This document shows positions 17,440 through 26,322 of a stretch of 64,000 bases of DNA, one piece after another. Each line of letters opens with the position of its first letter. Within the stretch, counting starts at the first letter, position 1. The position numbers and the translations under genes are program-made. The stretch covers positions 310,001 to 374,000 of the forward strand of contig JANSXE010000004.1 of the NCBI GenBank assembly GCA_024743195.1, given 5' to 3'. The notes below the pieces were generated by a model, which saw only the letters and a list, made by a program, of their open reading frames with translations, was not told where the DNA came from and searched no databases. Source of the stretch: Alphaproteobacteria bacterium. Lineage in GTDB: Bacteria > Pseudomonadota > Alphaproteobacteria > UBA8366 > Aestuariispiraceae.

Positions 17440-18870
17440 ATGGGTGGAGCGTTGGCGGTGCAGCTATCAAGACGGGCGGTTCTAGGCGGTGCGGCCGCGG
17501 GTGCGATGCTCGGCCTCGTCGGATGCAAGACGCGGGTCGACGCCCGCACGGCCCCGATCATCCTCAACGCCGCGCCTGCCACGGCGCCGGTGCTCGGGGA
17601 GTTGGAGGCGCCGACCGAAATCTGGGCCTATAACGGGCAAACGCCGGGACCCGTCTTGCGCGTTCCGCGCGGCGGCGAGCTTGCGGTGCGGCTGGAGAAC
17701 GGGCTCGCGCAGGACACCAGCATCCATTGGCACGGCGTCCGGATCGACAACGCCATGGACGGCGTCGTCGGCATGACGCAGGACCCGGTGACGCCGGGGA
17801 CCGGCTTCGACTACCGCTTCGCCTGTCCGGACGCCGGCACCTTCTGGTACCACAGCCACAACCGCTCCTGGGAGCAGGTGGCGCGCGGCCTCTACGGCGT
17901 CCTCATCGTGGAGGAGCCGGAACCGCCCGCGGTCGACCGCGAGGTGACCCTGGTGCTGGACGATTGGCGGCTCGACGAGGCGGGCGCCATCCATGAGGCC
18001 AGCTTCGGCGCGTTGCGCGACTGGGCGCATGCGGGGCGGATCGGCAACTGGGTCACGGTCAACGGCAAGCCGCCGGGCGATTTCCCGATCCGCGCCGGAG
18101 AGCGCATCCGCCTGCGCGTCCTCAACGCCGCGACCGCGCGCATCTTCGCGATCGCGGTGGAGGGGCACGCGGCGCAGGTTGCGGCCCTGGACGGCTTTGC
18201 GGTCGCGCCCTATGCGCCGGCGGAATCGGTGCTGCTGGGCCCAGGGCAGCGGGTCGATTTCGTGCTCGACGCGACGGGGGAGCCGGGCGGGCGCTATGCG
18301 CTGCTGGACGACGCCTATGACGACCCGCGGCCGATCGGCTTCTTCGCCTATTCGGACGAGGCCCCGCTGCGCGAGCGGTTCGACGCCGCGCCGACCCTTG
18401 GCGAGACCCGGAAGCCGGCCGCGCCGGACCTGTCGGACCCGCTGCGCAGCGACATGATCGTCGCCGGCGGGGCCATGGGCGGCCTCGGCCAGGCGATGCT
18501 CGACGGCGAGATGAAGGGTATGCGCGAGCTCGCCCAGGCGGGCCGGGTCTGGGCGGTGAACGGCGTGGCGGGCGACTTGGACAAGCCCCTGCTGTCGGCC
18601 CGCCTCGGCCGGACCGTGGCGGTGCGCATGGTCAACGACACCCGTTGGCCGCACGCCATGCATCTGCACGGCCACCATTTCACGGTGCTGAGCGTGGACG
18701 GGACGCCGGACCCGGCCGCCGGGTCGGTCTGGCGCGACACCCATCTGATGATGCCGGGGGAGGAGGCGGAGATCGCCTTCGTCGCCGACAATCCCGGCAA
18801 GTGGTTCTTCCATTGCCACATGCTGGGTCACCAGGCCGGCGGCATGCGCACCTGGATCGAGGTGGGCTAG
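17440..18870 (+). CDS. Multicopper oxidase, probably Tat-exported lipoprotein
   Basis: 476 residues. The N-terminus has a twin-arginine motif (SRRAVLGG), a hydrophobic stretch and a lipobox-like LVGC, so it is probably exported folded and lipid-anchored. Three cupredoxin domains follow. All copper ligand motifs are intact: HWHG, WYHSH, HAMHLHGHHF, and HCHMLGH at the end, giving the type 1 and trinuclear sites. It should oxidise a metal ion or phenolic substrate with reduction of O2 to water. CueO-type copper oxidase or laccase are both possible; no Met-rich loop is obvious. It ends ahead of a bidirectional terminator-like repeat. Confidence 0.9.
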   Translation: MGGALAVQLSRRAVLGGAAAGAMLGLVGCKTRVDARTAPIILNAAPATAPVLGELEAPTEIWAYNGQTPGPVLRVPRGGELAVRLENGLAQDTSIHWHGVRIDNAMDGVVGMTQDPVTPGTGFDYRFACPDAGTFWYHSHNRSWEQVARGLYGVLIVEEPEPPAVDREVTLVLDDWRLDEAGAIHEASFGALRDWAHAGRIGNWVTVNGKPPGDFPIRAGERIRLRVLNAATARIFAIAVEGHAAQVAALDGFAVAPYAPAESVLLGPGQRVDFVLDATGEPGGRYALLDDAYDDPRPIGFFAYSDEAPLRERFDAAPTLGETRKPAAPDLSDPLRSDMIVAGGAMGGLGQAMLDGEMKGMRELAQAGRVWAVNGVAGDLDKPLLSARLGRTVAVRMVNDTRWPHAMHLHGHHFTVLSVDGTPDPAAGSVWRDTHLMMPGEEAEIAFVADNPGKWFFHCHMLGHQAGGMRTWIEVG

Positions 18871-18897
18871 GAAAGCTGGCGCCTGCTGTCGGGCCCG

Positions 18898-18996
18898 CCC
18901 TTCGAGACGCCGCCTGTCGGCGGCTCCTCAGCATGAGGGCGAAGCGTTGGGGTTTTCAGGAGAAAACCTCACCCTGAGGAGGGCGCCGCCGGGTCA
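18898..18996. repeat. Paired inverted intergenic repeat (copy B), bidirectional terminator-like
   Basis: A CCCTTCGAGACGCCG...CTCCTCAGCATGAGGG element (18899-18938) is followed by an oppositely oriented partial copy that begins CCTCACCCTGAGGAG (18967). Between them is a perfect hairpin GGTTTTC-AGGA-GAAAACC (18951-18968), with T-rich and A-rich arms. It lies between two convergent genes, so it may terminate transcription from both sides. The right copy overlaps the stop codon of the hydrolase gene at 18994. It is related to the pair at 2058-2176. Confidence 0.7.
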
Positions 18997-20550
18997 TCCG
19001 CTCAACACCGGAAAGGTGACGCCGATCGCCCAGCCGACGGCCAGCGCGCTGGCGATCGCGCCGGGGACCGGGTGGCGCGTGCGCAAATAGGTCCAGCGGC
19101 TGAGCAGGCCGTAGATCAGGAAGACCGGGACGATCACCGGGACCAGGATCAGGATGAAGAACAGCTCCGACGGGTCGATCGCGACCGCGCCGCCGAGCGA
19201 CAGCAGAAACAGGAGCTTCGTGATCCAATAGGCGCCGCGCGGCGCCTCTCCGCCGCGGGTCAGCCACTCGTCCGCCAGATAGAAGACCAGCACGCCGCCG
19301 ACCATCGCCAGCATCAGCGAACCGCGCAGGTCGCTGAGCTGGAAGTTCGTCACATAGCGGTCCGCCGGGGCCCCCACGGCCAGCAGCGCGTAGAGCGAGG
19401 CGGCCAGCGCCACGGCCAGCAGCTTCACGCTCGGGATCGGCCGCACCGGTTGGCGCTCCAGGCGCCGCCGGCGCAGCCAATAGAGCCACGCGCCGGTCAG
19501 CGCCCCGTAGACCAGGAAATGCAGCGCCAGGTAATCGCCCACCAGCACCGGCAGGAAGTCCGTCGGCGCCGGCGCCAACAGCAGCGGGGTCAGCACGGCG
19601 GGACCCACGGCGCCGGGCCAGAACTGCCGCCACGTCAGGTTGGCGCCCAGCGGCTCCCCGCCAAGCGCGGGCAGGCGGCTCGCCAGCGGGCGGGCCAGCA
19701 GCACCGCACCCAGCAGCAGCAGCACGATCCACAGGCCGCGGTTCACCGCCGCCTGCTCCGGCGGCAGGCCGCCCGCGGCGACGCCATCGAAGGCCTGGTC
19801 GAGCCAGGCCACGCTCTCGCGCATCGCCTCCTGGCTGAACAGCACGCCGATATGCTCCACCCCGTCGGCGGCGACGAGACGGCGCGCGCTCCCGTCGGCG
19901 ACGGCGCCGTAGGTGCGCTCCAGCGCGTCCGCGTCCGGGAAGGCCAGCGCAAGGGCGCGCCATCCCTCCTGCAGCAGCCGGGGCTCCCATTCGCCGACGA
20001 CGATCAGGAGGTTGGGCGGCCGCGCGGCCTCGACCTCGGGCGAGAACATGGAGACGGCGACCACCGCGGCGACCGCTTCGTGCGTCTTGGCGTAGCGCAC
20101 CACGATGTCGGACGCCATGGAGTGGCCGAGCAAGGCGTAGTCCGACGCCTCGGTCCCGGCGGCGCGGGCGCGGCGCAGGGACTCGGCGGCGACGGCCTCC
20201 ATCTGCCGGATCAGGCTCAAGGTCGCGCCGTCCGGCTCGCGCACGTCGCCGGTCAGCGGGTGCGGATTCCGGCCGTGCCCCAGATAGTCGAAGGTGACCG
20301 CGGTGAAGCCGCCGCGGGCGAGCGCGATCGCAAGCGGCTGCATCAATTGCTGGGAGCCCGCGAAGCCGTGCGCGATCAGCACCAGAGGCCCGGCGGGCGC
20401 CGCGGCCGGGCGGAACAGGGTCGCCGGCGTGCCGTCGACGTCGAACCGCTCGATCGCGAGATCCGCCGTCTGACCCTCCAGGCGCCAGAGCGAGAGCGCG
20501 ATCAGCACGACGGCGACAACGGCGAGGGCGGCGTTCAAACGGGGCGCCAC
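18994..20550 (-). CDS. Alpha/beta hydrolase fused to a multi-pass membrane domain
   Basis: 518 residues. An N-terminal hydrophobic anchor is followed by an alpha/beta hydrolase domain (residues about 45-270) with LIAHGFAGSQQLM as oxyanion-hole region, nucleophile elbow LLGHSMASD and a late histidine in VEHIGVLF. Roughly residues 275-515 are hydrophobic, with six or more predicted membrane segments and an RRRRLERQPVRP cytoplasmic loop. The substrate is unknown; a periplasmic esterase or peptidase is plausible. The GTG at 20550 follows the ABC exporter stop after 7 bp, with GGAG upstream; the two genes are likely one transcript. Confidence 0.78.
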   Translation of the reverse strand: MAPRLNAALAVVAVVLIALSLWRLEGQTADLAIERFDVDGTPATLFRPAAAPAGPLVLIAHGFAGSQQLMQPLAIALARGGFTAVTFDYLGHGRNPHPLTGDVREPDGATLSLIRQMEAVAAESLRRARAAGTEASDYALLGHSMASDIVVRYAKTHEAVAAVVAVSMFSPEVEAARPPNLLIVVGEWEPRLLQEGWRALALAFPDADALERTYGAVADGSARRLVAADGVEHIGVLFSQEAMRESVAWLDQAFDGVAAGGLPPEQAAVNRGLWIVLLLLGAVLLARPLASRLPALGGEPLGANLTWRQFWPGAVGPAVLTPLLLAPAPTDFLPVLVGDYLALHFLVYGALTGAWLYWLRRRRLERQPVRPIPSVKLLAVALAASLYALLAVGAPADRYVTNFQLSDLRGSLMLAMVGGVLVFYLADEWLTRGGEAPRGAYWITKLLFLLSLGGAVAIDPSELFFILILVPVIVPVFLIYGLLSRWTYLRTRHPVPGAIASALAVGWAIGVTFPVLSG

Positions 20551-20557
20551 GGTGCGC

Positions 20558-22426
20558 TCACTCCGCCGCTTCGGAGCCCGCGGGGGAGCCCGCGGCGGAC
20601 CGGGCGTCGTCGCCGTCGCGGCCGGCCGCCTCGGGCCCGGGCTGTCGGAACTGCAGCTCGGCGAGACGCGCGTAGAGCGGGCTCGTCTCAAGCAGCTCCG
20701 CGTGCCGGCCGACCGCGACGATCCGTCCGGCGTCCATGACCGCGATGCGGTCGGCGTTGACCACGGTCGCGAGCCGGTGCGCGATGATCAGCGTGGTGCG
20801 TCCGGCCATCAGCCGCTGCAGGGCCTGTTGCACCAGCCGTTCGCTTTCGGCGTCGAGGGCGCTCGTCGCCTCGTCGAGGAGCAGGACGGCCGGATCGCGC
20901 AGGAGCGCGCGCGCGATGGCGACCCGCTGCTTCTGCCCGCCGGAGAGCCGCGCGCCCTTCTCGCCGAGGAAGCTGTCATAGCCGTCGGGCAGCTCCTTCA
21001 GAAAGGCGTCCGCGGCGGCGTCGCGCGCGGCCTGATAGACCGCGTCCGGATGCGCCTCTGGGGCGCCGTAGGCGATGTTCTCGAAGCCGGTCGCGGAGAA
21101 GATCACCGGGTCCTGCGGCACGATCGCGAGGCGCCGCCGCAGCGCCTTCGGGTCGGCCTCGCGCAGATCCACGCCGTCCAGCGTGATGCGGCCGGCGTCC
21201 GGGTCGTAGAAGCGCATCAGCAGTTGGAAGAAGGTGCTCTTGCCCGCGCCGGACGGGCCGACGAGCGCTACGGTCTCGCCCGGCGCGACGTCGAGATCGA
21301 CCGCGTCCAAGGCCGGTCGGTCGGGTCGGGACGGGTAGGTGAAATGGACCCGTTCGAAGCGCACGCGACCCTCGGCCGGCTCCGGCAAGGGGACGGGCCG
21401 CGCCGGAGGGGTGATCGCCGGTTCGGCCTCAAGCAGTTCAATCAGCCGCTCGGTGGCGCCGGCGGCGCGCTGCAATTCGCCGAAGACTTCCGACAGCACC
21501 CCGACCGCGAAGGCGACGATAACCGCGTAGAAGACGAAGGCCGCCAGCTCGCCCCCGGAGATGCGGCCCGCCATCACGTCGTGACCGCCGACCCACAGGA
21601 TCACCGCGATCGCCAGGAAGACAAGCAGGATCACCAGCGAGGCGAGCGTCCCGCGCAGCCGGATGCGGCGGATCGCGACGTCGAAGGCGTCGCGCACCTC
21701 CGCGCCGAAGCGGCGTTCGTCCTCGCGCTCGTGGGTGAAGGCCTGCAGCGTGCGGATCGCGTTGAAGCTTTCCTCCGCGAAGGCGCCGACGTCGGCGACC
21801 CGATCCTGGCTCGCGCGCGAGAGTTTCCGCACCCGCCGCCCGATCACCAGGATCGGGACGACCACGATCGGCACGACGAGAAGCGCCAGCGCCGTCAGTT
21901 TCGCGTTGGTCACGAACAGCATGACGATCCCGCCGGCGAGGATCAGCACATTGCGGAGCGCCATTGAGGCGGTCGAGCCGACGATCGACTGCAGGAGGGT
22001 CGTGTCCGTGGTCAGGCGAGAGAGGATCTCGCCGGTTTTCGTCACCTCGAAGAAGGCGGGGTCGAGCGTCAGCACCCGGTTGAAGACGGCGTTGCGCAGG
22101 TCGGCCACCACGCGCTCCCCCAGCCAGGAGACGAGCGTGAAGCGCGCATAGGTGCCGACCGCCATCACGACCGACAGACCGAGCAGCACGGTGAGCGCCT
22201 TGTCGAGCGCCGCCGGCTCGCCCGCGGCGAAGCCGGAATCGATCAGCGCCCGAACCCCCTGGCCCAGCCCGAGGACCGCGCCGGCGGTCACCACCAGCGC
22301 CAAGCCCGCCAACAAGGCCCGCGGCCAATAGGGCGCGAGGAATCCGAGGATGCGTTTCAACGTGCGCAGATCGCGGCTCTTCGGCCGCTCCGGACCCGCA
22401 TGGACGACGCCGCCGCGTTGCGCCAA
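20558..22426 (-). CDS. ABC exporter, fused membrane and ATPase domains
   Basis: About 622 residues. Six transmembrane helices (residues about 30-320) precede a nucleotide-binding domain with Walker A GPSGAGKST, Q-loop IVPQDPVIFS, signature LSGGQKQR, Walker B LLLDEATSALD and the switch histidine in IIAHRL. It forms a homodimeric exporter of the MsbA/LmrA class; lipid or drug export cannot be distinguished. There is no ATG at the N-terminus. I prefer the TTG at 22426, which has GGGAGG six bases upstream; a TTG at 22447 is the alternative. The C-terminal tail is Gly/Asp/Ala-rich. Confidence 0.9.
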   Translation of the reverse strand: MAQRGGVVHAGPERPKSRDLRTLKRILGFLAPYWPRALLAGLALVVTAGAVLGLGQGVRALIDSGFAAGEPAALDKALTVLLGLSVVMAVGTYARFTLVSWLGERVVADLRNAVFNRVLTLDPAFFEVTKTGEILSRLTTDTTLLQSIVGSTASMALRNVLILAGGIVMLFVTNAKLTALALLVVPIVVVPILVIGRRVRKLSRASQDRVADVGAFAEESFNAIRTLQAFTHEREDERRFGAEVRDAFDVAIRRIRLRGTLASLVILLVFLAIAVILWVGGHDVMAGRISGGELAAFVFYAVIVAFAVGVLSEVFGELQRAAGATERLIELLEAEPAITPPARPVPLPEPAEGRVRFERVHFTYPSRPDRPALDAVDLDVAPGETVALVGPSGAGKSTFFQLLMRFYDPDAGRITLDGVDLREADPKALRRRLAIVPQDPVIFSATGFENIAYGAPEAHPDAVYQAARDAAADAFLKELPDGYDSFLGEKGARLSGGQKQRVAIARALLRDPAVLLLDEATSALDAESERLVQQALQRLMAGRTTLIIAHRLATVVNADRIAVMDAGRIVAVGRHAELLETSPLYARLAELQFRQPGPEAAGRDGDDARSAAGSPAGSEAAE

Positions 22427-22559
22427 AATCGACCTCCCCGTCTCCAAGACGAACCGTCACTCTATCCCGCCGATAAGGTGGCCTGTTCGGCGCGCGAGGG
22501 CAATGCGCGAGGCGCCGCGCCGCGATCGCTTTTTCCCGCCGCCGCGCGCCCTATGTCTG

Positions 22560-22964
22560 ATGCGTATGAGCCAGCGGAATGACATCGCGCCAGCGCGCGT
22601 GACCACCCTCTATCACGGCGCCTGCCCGATCTGCGGGACGGAGGTCGCCCACTATCGCCAGTACGCCGCCGAGCGCGCGCTGCCGCTCGGCTGGCAGGAC
22701 GTCTCCGACGGGGCCGACGCGCCGCTGCTGGCGGCCCATGGCGTCGACCGGGAGGCCGCGAAGCGCCGACTGCATGTGGTGACGGCGGACGGGCGGCTGC
22801 TGGCCGGGGTCGACGCCTTCCAGGCGCTGTGGGCGGAGATGCCGCGCTACCGCTGGCTTGCGCGCCTCGTCGGCCTGCCCATCGTCAGGCCGCTGGCCGA
22901 GCTCGTCTATGAGCGGCTGCTGGCGCCGGCGCTCTACCGGTTCAATCGCCGGCGCGGCCGCTGA
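22560..22964 (+). CDS. DCC family thiol-disulfide oxidoreductase (DUF393)
   Basis: 134 residues. The N-terminus carries the family motif LYHGACPICGTEV, where the CPIC pair is the likely redox site, and the middle has the DAFQALWAEMPRYRWLARL segment. Such proteins are small thioredoxin-like oxidoreductases of unknown substrate. Two in-frame ATGs (22560, 22566) compete and neither has a clear ribosome binding site. Its last 23 bp overlap the end of the convergent kinase gene. Confidence 0.85.
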   Translation: MRMSQRNDIAPARVTTLYHGACPICGTEVAHYRQYAAERALPLGWQDVSDGADAPLLAAHGVDREAAKRRLHVVTADGRLLAGVDAFQALWAEMPRYRWLARLVGLPIVRPLAELVYERLLAPALYRFNRRRGR

Positions 22965-25026
22965 CGCCGGCCGTCTGCGCGTCGCCGTCCGGGTCGAGCA
23001 GCCGGGCGGCCGGGAAGCGGACCGAAACGGTCGTGCCCCGCTGCAACGCGCTGTCGATGACGACCGTCGCCTGATGCAATGCGGCCAGCCGGTGAACGAT
23101 CGCGAGGCCCAACCCGACGCCGCCGTCGGCGCTGGCGATATAGGCGCCGGCCTCCTCGGGATTGCGTCCCTGGACGAAGGGTTGGGTCAGGCTGTGCAGG
23201 TGGTCCGGCGCCACGCCGCAGCCGTCATCCTGCACCTCAAGGAGGCCCGCGCCGTCGGGCGTCGTCGTCCACCGCACCGTGATCGCGGCCTCGGGACCGG
23301 CGTATTTCAGCGCGTTCCCGACGAGATTGTCGAGGATCTGGGCCACCGCGCGCGGGTCCGCCCACAGCCGCGCCGGCGCGTGGACCTCCAGCGCAACCCG
23401 GGCGTTCCGGCAGGGAGCGCCCTGCGCGTCGACGCCGCCCGCCGGGCCGCGGTCGATCATCGCGTCGAGCGCGCTCGCGACGTCTATCGCCTCTTCCGAC
23501 AGCGTCATCTTGCCGGCTTCGATCTTGGAGAGGTCGAGCACGTCGTTCACAAGGCTGAGCAGCCGTTCGCCGCTCTGATGGATGAGCCCGATATAGTCTG
23601 CATAGCGGTCGTTGCCGATCGGACCGAACACCTGCTGGCCCATCGCATCCGAGAAACCGAGGATCGAGTTCAGCGGCGTTCGGAATTCATGGCTCATCAT
23701 GGCGATGAAGTTGGACTTGGCCTCGTTGGCCGCCTCCGCCTCCCGGGCCGCCCTGTCGCGCGCCAGATCGGCGAGCACGTCGCCGGTGACGTTCCGCCCG
23801 ACGCCGCGGTATCCGAGGAAGCGGCCGGCCGCGTCGAAGCGCGGCGCGCCGCTTATCGCAAGATGGACCGTCGCTTCGTCCGGCCGCACGCGCAGGTGGC
23901 GGAAATCGCGGAACGGTCGATGGGCGCGCAGATCCTCCAGGTGGCGGCGAAGAGCTTCCGGGTCGGCGCCCGGCGCGCCGACTTCCGCGCGGGTCTTGCC
24001 GAGGAGGTCGTCCGGCGGCACGCCGGTCACCTGTTCGAAGCGGTTTGAGAAGTAGTTGAACCGCAACTGCGCGTCCATTTCCCACAGCCAGTCCGACGCC
24101 GTCTCCGCGAAATCCCGGAAGCGCTGTTCGCTCTCCGCCAGATGCGCGACGCCGGCGGCGACCCGCCGGCGCAGAGAGGCGACGCCGACGATGCTGAGCA
24201 GCAGGCCGATCGCCAGGGAGGCCGCCGCCCAAATCGCCCAGGGGGGGAGGCGCCACGCGGGCGCCGGGTCGAGCCAGCGGGCCTTCGCGTGATAGAAGGG
24301 CGATTCGGGATCCTGCTTCAGGGTGGCGAGGCTCAGGTCGAGCCGCCGGATCAGCGCGTCCGGCGCGGCGGCGCCGTAGGCGAGAAAAAGCGCGCCGGGA
24401 TTGAACCGGATCGGCGAGCGCTCGATCTCGAAGCGCGCTTCGTTCTCGTAGCCGAAGAAGTTGTTCACGACGGCCGCGTCCGCGCGCCCGTCCTCGACGG
24501 CGCGCAGGCTGTCCTCGTGCGAGGCTGTCAGCACGAGGTCGGGGCGCAACCCCTCGCGCTCCGGCAGTTGCTGCAGCCGGCGATGCTGGATGCTGTCGCG
24601 CAAGACGGCGATGCGCCGTCCGTCCAGGTCCCTCAGGCTGTCCAGCCCCAGGCCGGGCCGCCCATAGATCAGGGACCAGCTATGGAGCACCGCTTCATGT
24701 CCGAAACGAAAGCGCGTGGCGCGCTCTTCGGACCAGGCCACGTCGGGCATCAGATCCAGCTGGCCGCGTTCGAGCATGCTCAGGCAGTCAGCCCACTTGC
24801 AGGTCACGTAGCGCAGGCGCAGGTCGTGACGGCGCGCCAGATCGCCCAACAGCTCCGGAAAGAAGCCGGCGGCCTCGCCGGCCTCGTCCAGGAAAAGCTT
24901 CGGCGCATTCTGATAGAGACCGACGCGAAGCGCCGGCGCCTCGTCGGCGCGCGCGCTCTGAGGGAGGACGCCCAGCGAAAGGGCCGCCGCCGCAACAGCC
25001 AACAGGAATGACCGGATCGAGCCCAC
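22942..25026 (-). CDS. Hybrid-sensor histidine kinase with periplasmic solute-binding domain
   Basis: 694 residues. Order: signal peptide; a periplasmic SBP_bac_3-like domain (residues about 30-265: LRVGLYQNAPKLFLDEAGEA, and GQLDLMPDVAWSEERA); one transmembrane helix (about 272-292); a PAS domain (about 310-425); HisKA with phospho-His in SHEFRTPLNS; HATPase with N-box DNLVGNALKYAG, G1 DDGCGV and G2 GVGLGLAI. It should sense a small solute, perhaps an amino acid, and phosphorylate an unidentified regulator; there is no receiver domain or adjacent regulator. It starts with GTG (25026) preceded by GAGAGGG at seven bases. Strictly it is not hybrid in the receiver sense. Confidence 0.9.
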   Translation of the reverse strand: MGSIRSFLLAVAAAALSLGVLPQSARADEAPALRVGLYQNAPKLFLDEAGEAAGFFPELLGDLARRHDLRLRYVTCKWADCLSMLERGQLDLMPDVAWSEERATRFRFGHEAVLHSWSLIYGRPGLGLDSLRDLDGRRIAVLRDSIQHRRLQQLPEREGLRPDLVLTASHEDSLRAVEDGRADAAVVNNFFGYENEARFEIERSPIRFNPGALFLAYGAAAPDALIRRLDLSLATLKQDPESPFYHAKARWLDPAPAWRLPPWAIWAAASLAIGLLLSIVGVASLRRRVAAGVAHLAESEQRFRDFAETASDWLWEMDAQLRFNYFSNRFEQVTGVPPDDLLGKTRAEVGAPGADPEALRRHLEDLRAHRPFRDFRHLRVRPDEATVHLAISGAPRFDAAGRFLGYRGVGRNVTGDVLADLARDRAAREAEAANEAKSNFIAMMSHEFRTPLNSILGFSDAMGQQVFGPIGNDRYADYIGLIHQSGERLLSLVNDVLDLSKIEAGKMTLSEEAIDVASALDAMIDRGPAGGVDAQGAPCRNARVALEVHAPARLWADPRAVAQILDNLVGNALKYAGPEAAITVRWTTTPDGAGLLEVQDDGCGVAPDHLHSLTQPFVQGRNPEEAGAYIASADGGVGLGLAIVHRLAALHQATVVIDSALQRGTTVSVRFPAARLLDPDGDAQTAGVSGRAGD

Positions 25027-25121
25027 CCCGAACCCTCTCTCCTCAGGGAGTTCGAGCCGCCGGCGCGCGTCGCCTGCAGCCGCGCCTACAAGTAAACCAG
25101 CGATTTCCTAACAAATCGATA

Positions 25122-25140
25122 GCGCACCCAATGCGTGCGC
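25122..25140 (-). terminator. Small hairpin between methyltransferase and kinase genes
   Basis: GCGCAC-CCAATGC-GTGCGC forms a six-pair stem downstream of the methyltransferase gene and upstream of the kinase gene. No strong T-run follows on the minus strand, so termination is only a suggestion. The 155-bp interval has no other clear element. Confidence 0.25.
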
Positions 25141-25182
25141 CCCGGAGAGCCGTGTGTGAGATACGGTCGGGCGAGGGCCCGT

Positions 25183-26214
25183 TCAGGGTCGCGGCTTGTC
25201 GAAGGTCATCACCCGGCTGAAGAACACGCGCTGCGTGCCGACATGGGCGAGTCCCAGGTCGGTGAACGCCGCCTCCAGATCGTCGCGCACATAGTCTTTG
25301 TAGTAGGGCTCGTGGAAAGCGATCGGGAAGCGGTCCAACAAGTCGTCATAGGGGGCGTGGTCGCCGCGTTGGATCGAATCGACGATCACGAGCCGGCCGC
25401 CGGGCGCGAGCGCGCGCGCCATCTCGGCGGCGACCTGGCGGCGCACCTTGCGCGGCAGTTCGTGGAACAGATAGACGCTCGTGATCAGGTCGAGCCCGCC
25501 GTCCGCGACCGGCAGGCGCTCCGCCAGCCCTTGGGTCAGGGCGACCTCCGGATAGCGGCGCAGCGTGCGGCGCGCGCGCTTCAGATAGGCGGCGCTGAGG
25601 TCGAGCCCGGCGACGGCGAGCCGCGGATGCGCCCGCTTCAGATCGTAGAGAAAGCGCGCCGTGCCGCAGGCGACGTCCAGATGACGGCGGCCGTCGGCCC
25701 CGTTCGCGCGCAGCCAGTCGCCGATCGGGACCAGCGCCTGACGGCGCATGGCGTCGGCGCCGCCGGTGAACAGCACCTCCACCTGATGGTCGTAGCGGGC
25801 CGCCGACTCGTCGCTCAGCCAGCCGTCGCTCTGATAGTGGAAGTTCTGCAGGTAGTAGCGCGGATAGCGCCCGCGGGTTTCGGCGTCGAACACCTCGCTG
25901 TTGACCTTCAGCCGGCGGCGCAGATTGACGGCGGGCAGGTCGCGCAGGAAATCGAGCGCCTTGGCGAGCGCCCGGCCCGGCGGCGGAAACAGATCGGCCG
26001 GCGCGGGATAGTAGCCGGCGCGCACATTCTCCCAATCGCGGCGGAACAGGCGAAACAGATCGGCGCGCACCACGCCCCAGGAAGGAAGGCTGCCCGGCCG
26101 CGCCGGCGGCGCGTCGTACATCGGCGGCGCCAGCCGATTGGCCAGGATGTACTGGCCGCCATACCAGGCGGCGCGCGCCGTCTGGCCGACTCCGTATAGG
26201 GTGCGTCCGATCAT
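25183..26214 (-). CDS. Class I SAM-dependent methyltransferase
   Basis: 343 residues. A long N-terminal extension (about 190 residues, with [19 protein letters not shown]) leads into the Rossmann methyltransferase domain: motif [17 protein letters not shown], motif [15 protein letters not shown], post-motif [16 protein letters not shown] and [12 protein letters not shown]. The [10 protein letters not shown] type N-terminus is seen in uncharacterised bacterial methyltransferases that I cannot link to a substrate. The ATG at 26214 gives MIGRTLYG. An upstream in-frame extension of 16 residues is Pro/Arg-rich and was rejected. Divergent from pgk. Confidence 0.85.
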   Translation of the reverse strand: MIGRTLYGVGQTARAAWYGGQYILANRLAPPMYDAPPARPGSLPSWGVVRADLFRLFRRDWENVRAGYYPAPADLFPPPGRALAKALDFLRDLPAVNLRRRLKVNSEVFDAETRGRYPRYYLQNFHYQSDGWLSDESAARYDHQVEVLFTGGADAMRRQALVPIGDWLRANGADGRRHLDVACGTARFLYDLKRAHPRLAVAGLDLSAAYLKRARRTLRRYPEVALTQGLAERLPVADGGLDLITSVYLFHELPRKVRRQVAAEMARALAPGGRLVIVDSIQRGDHAPYDDLLDRFPIAFHEPYYKDYVRDDLEAAFTDLGLAHVGTQRVFFSRVMTFDKPRP

Positions 26215-26243
26215 GCCAGGAAGAATGGCGCGCGGAGCGCGTC

Positions 26244-26272
26244 TCGACAAGCGGGGGGGCATTCGATATCTG
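26244..26272 (+). promoter_or_regulatory. Promoter candidate for pgk
   Basis: TCGACA (26244-26249) and TATCTG (26267-26272) are separated by 17 bp and lie 50 bp upstream of the pgk ATG. Match to the housekeeping consensus is five of six at -35 and four of six at -10. Confidence 0.45.
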
Positions 26273-26322
26273 AGCCCGGCGCGCTGCGGCGGTCTGGCGA
26301 ACGATCACGGGAAGGGACGGCG

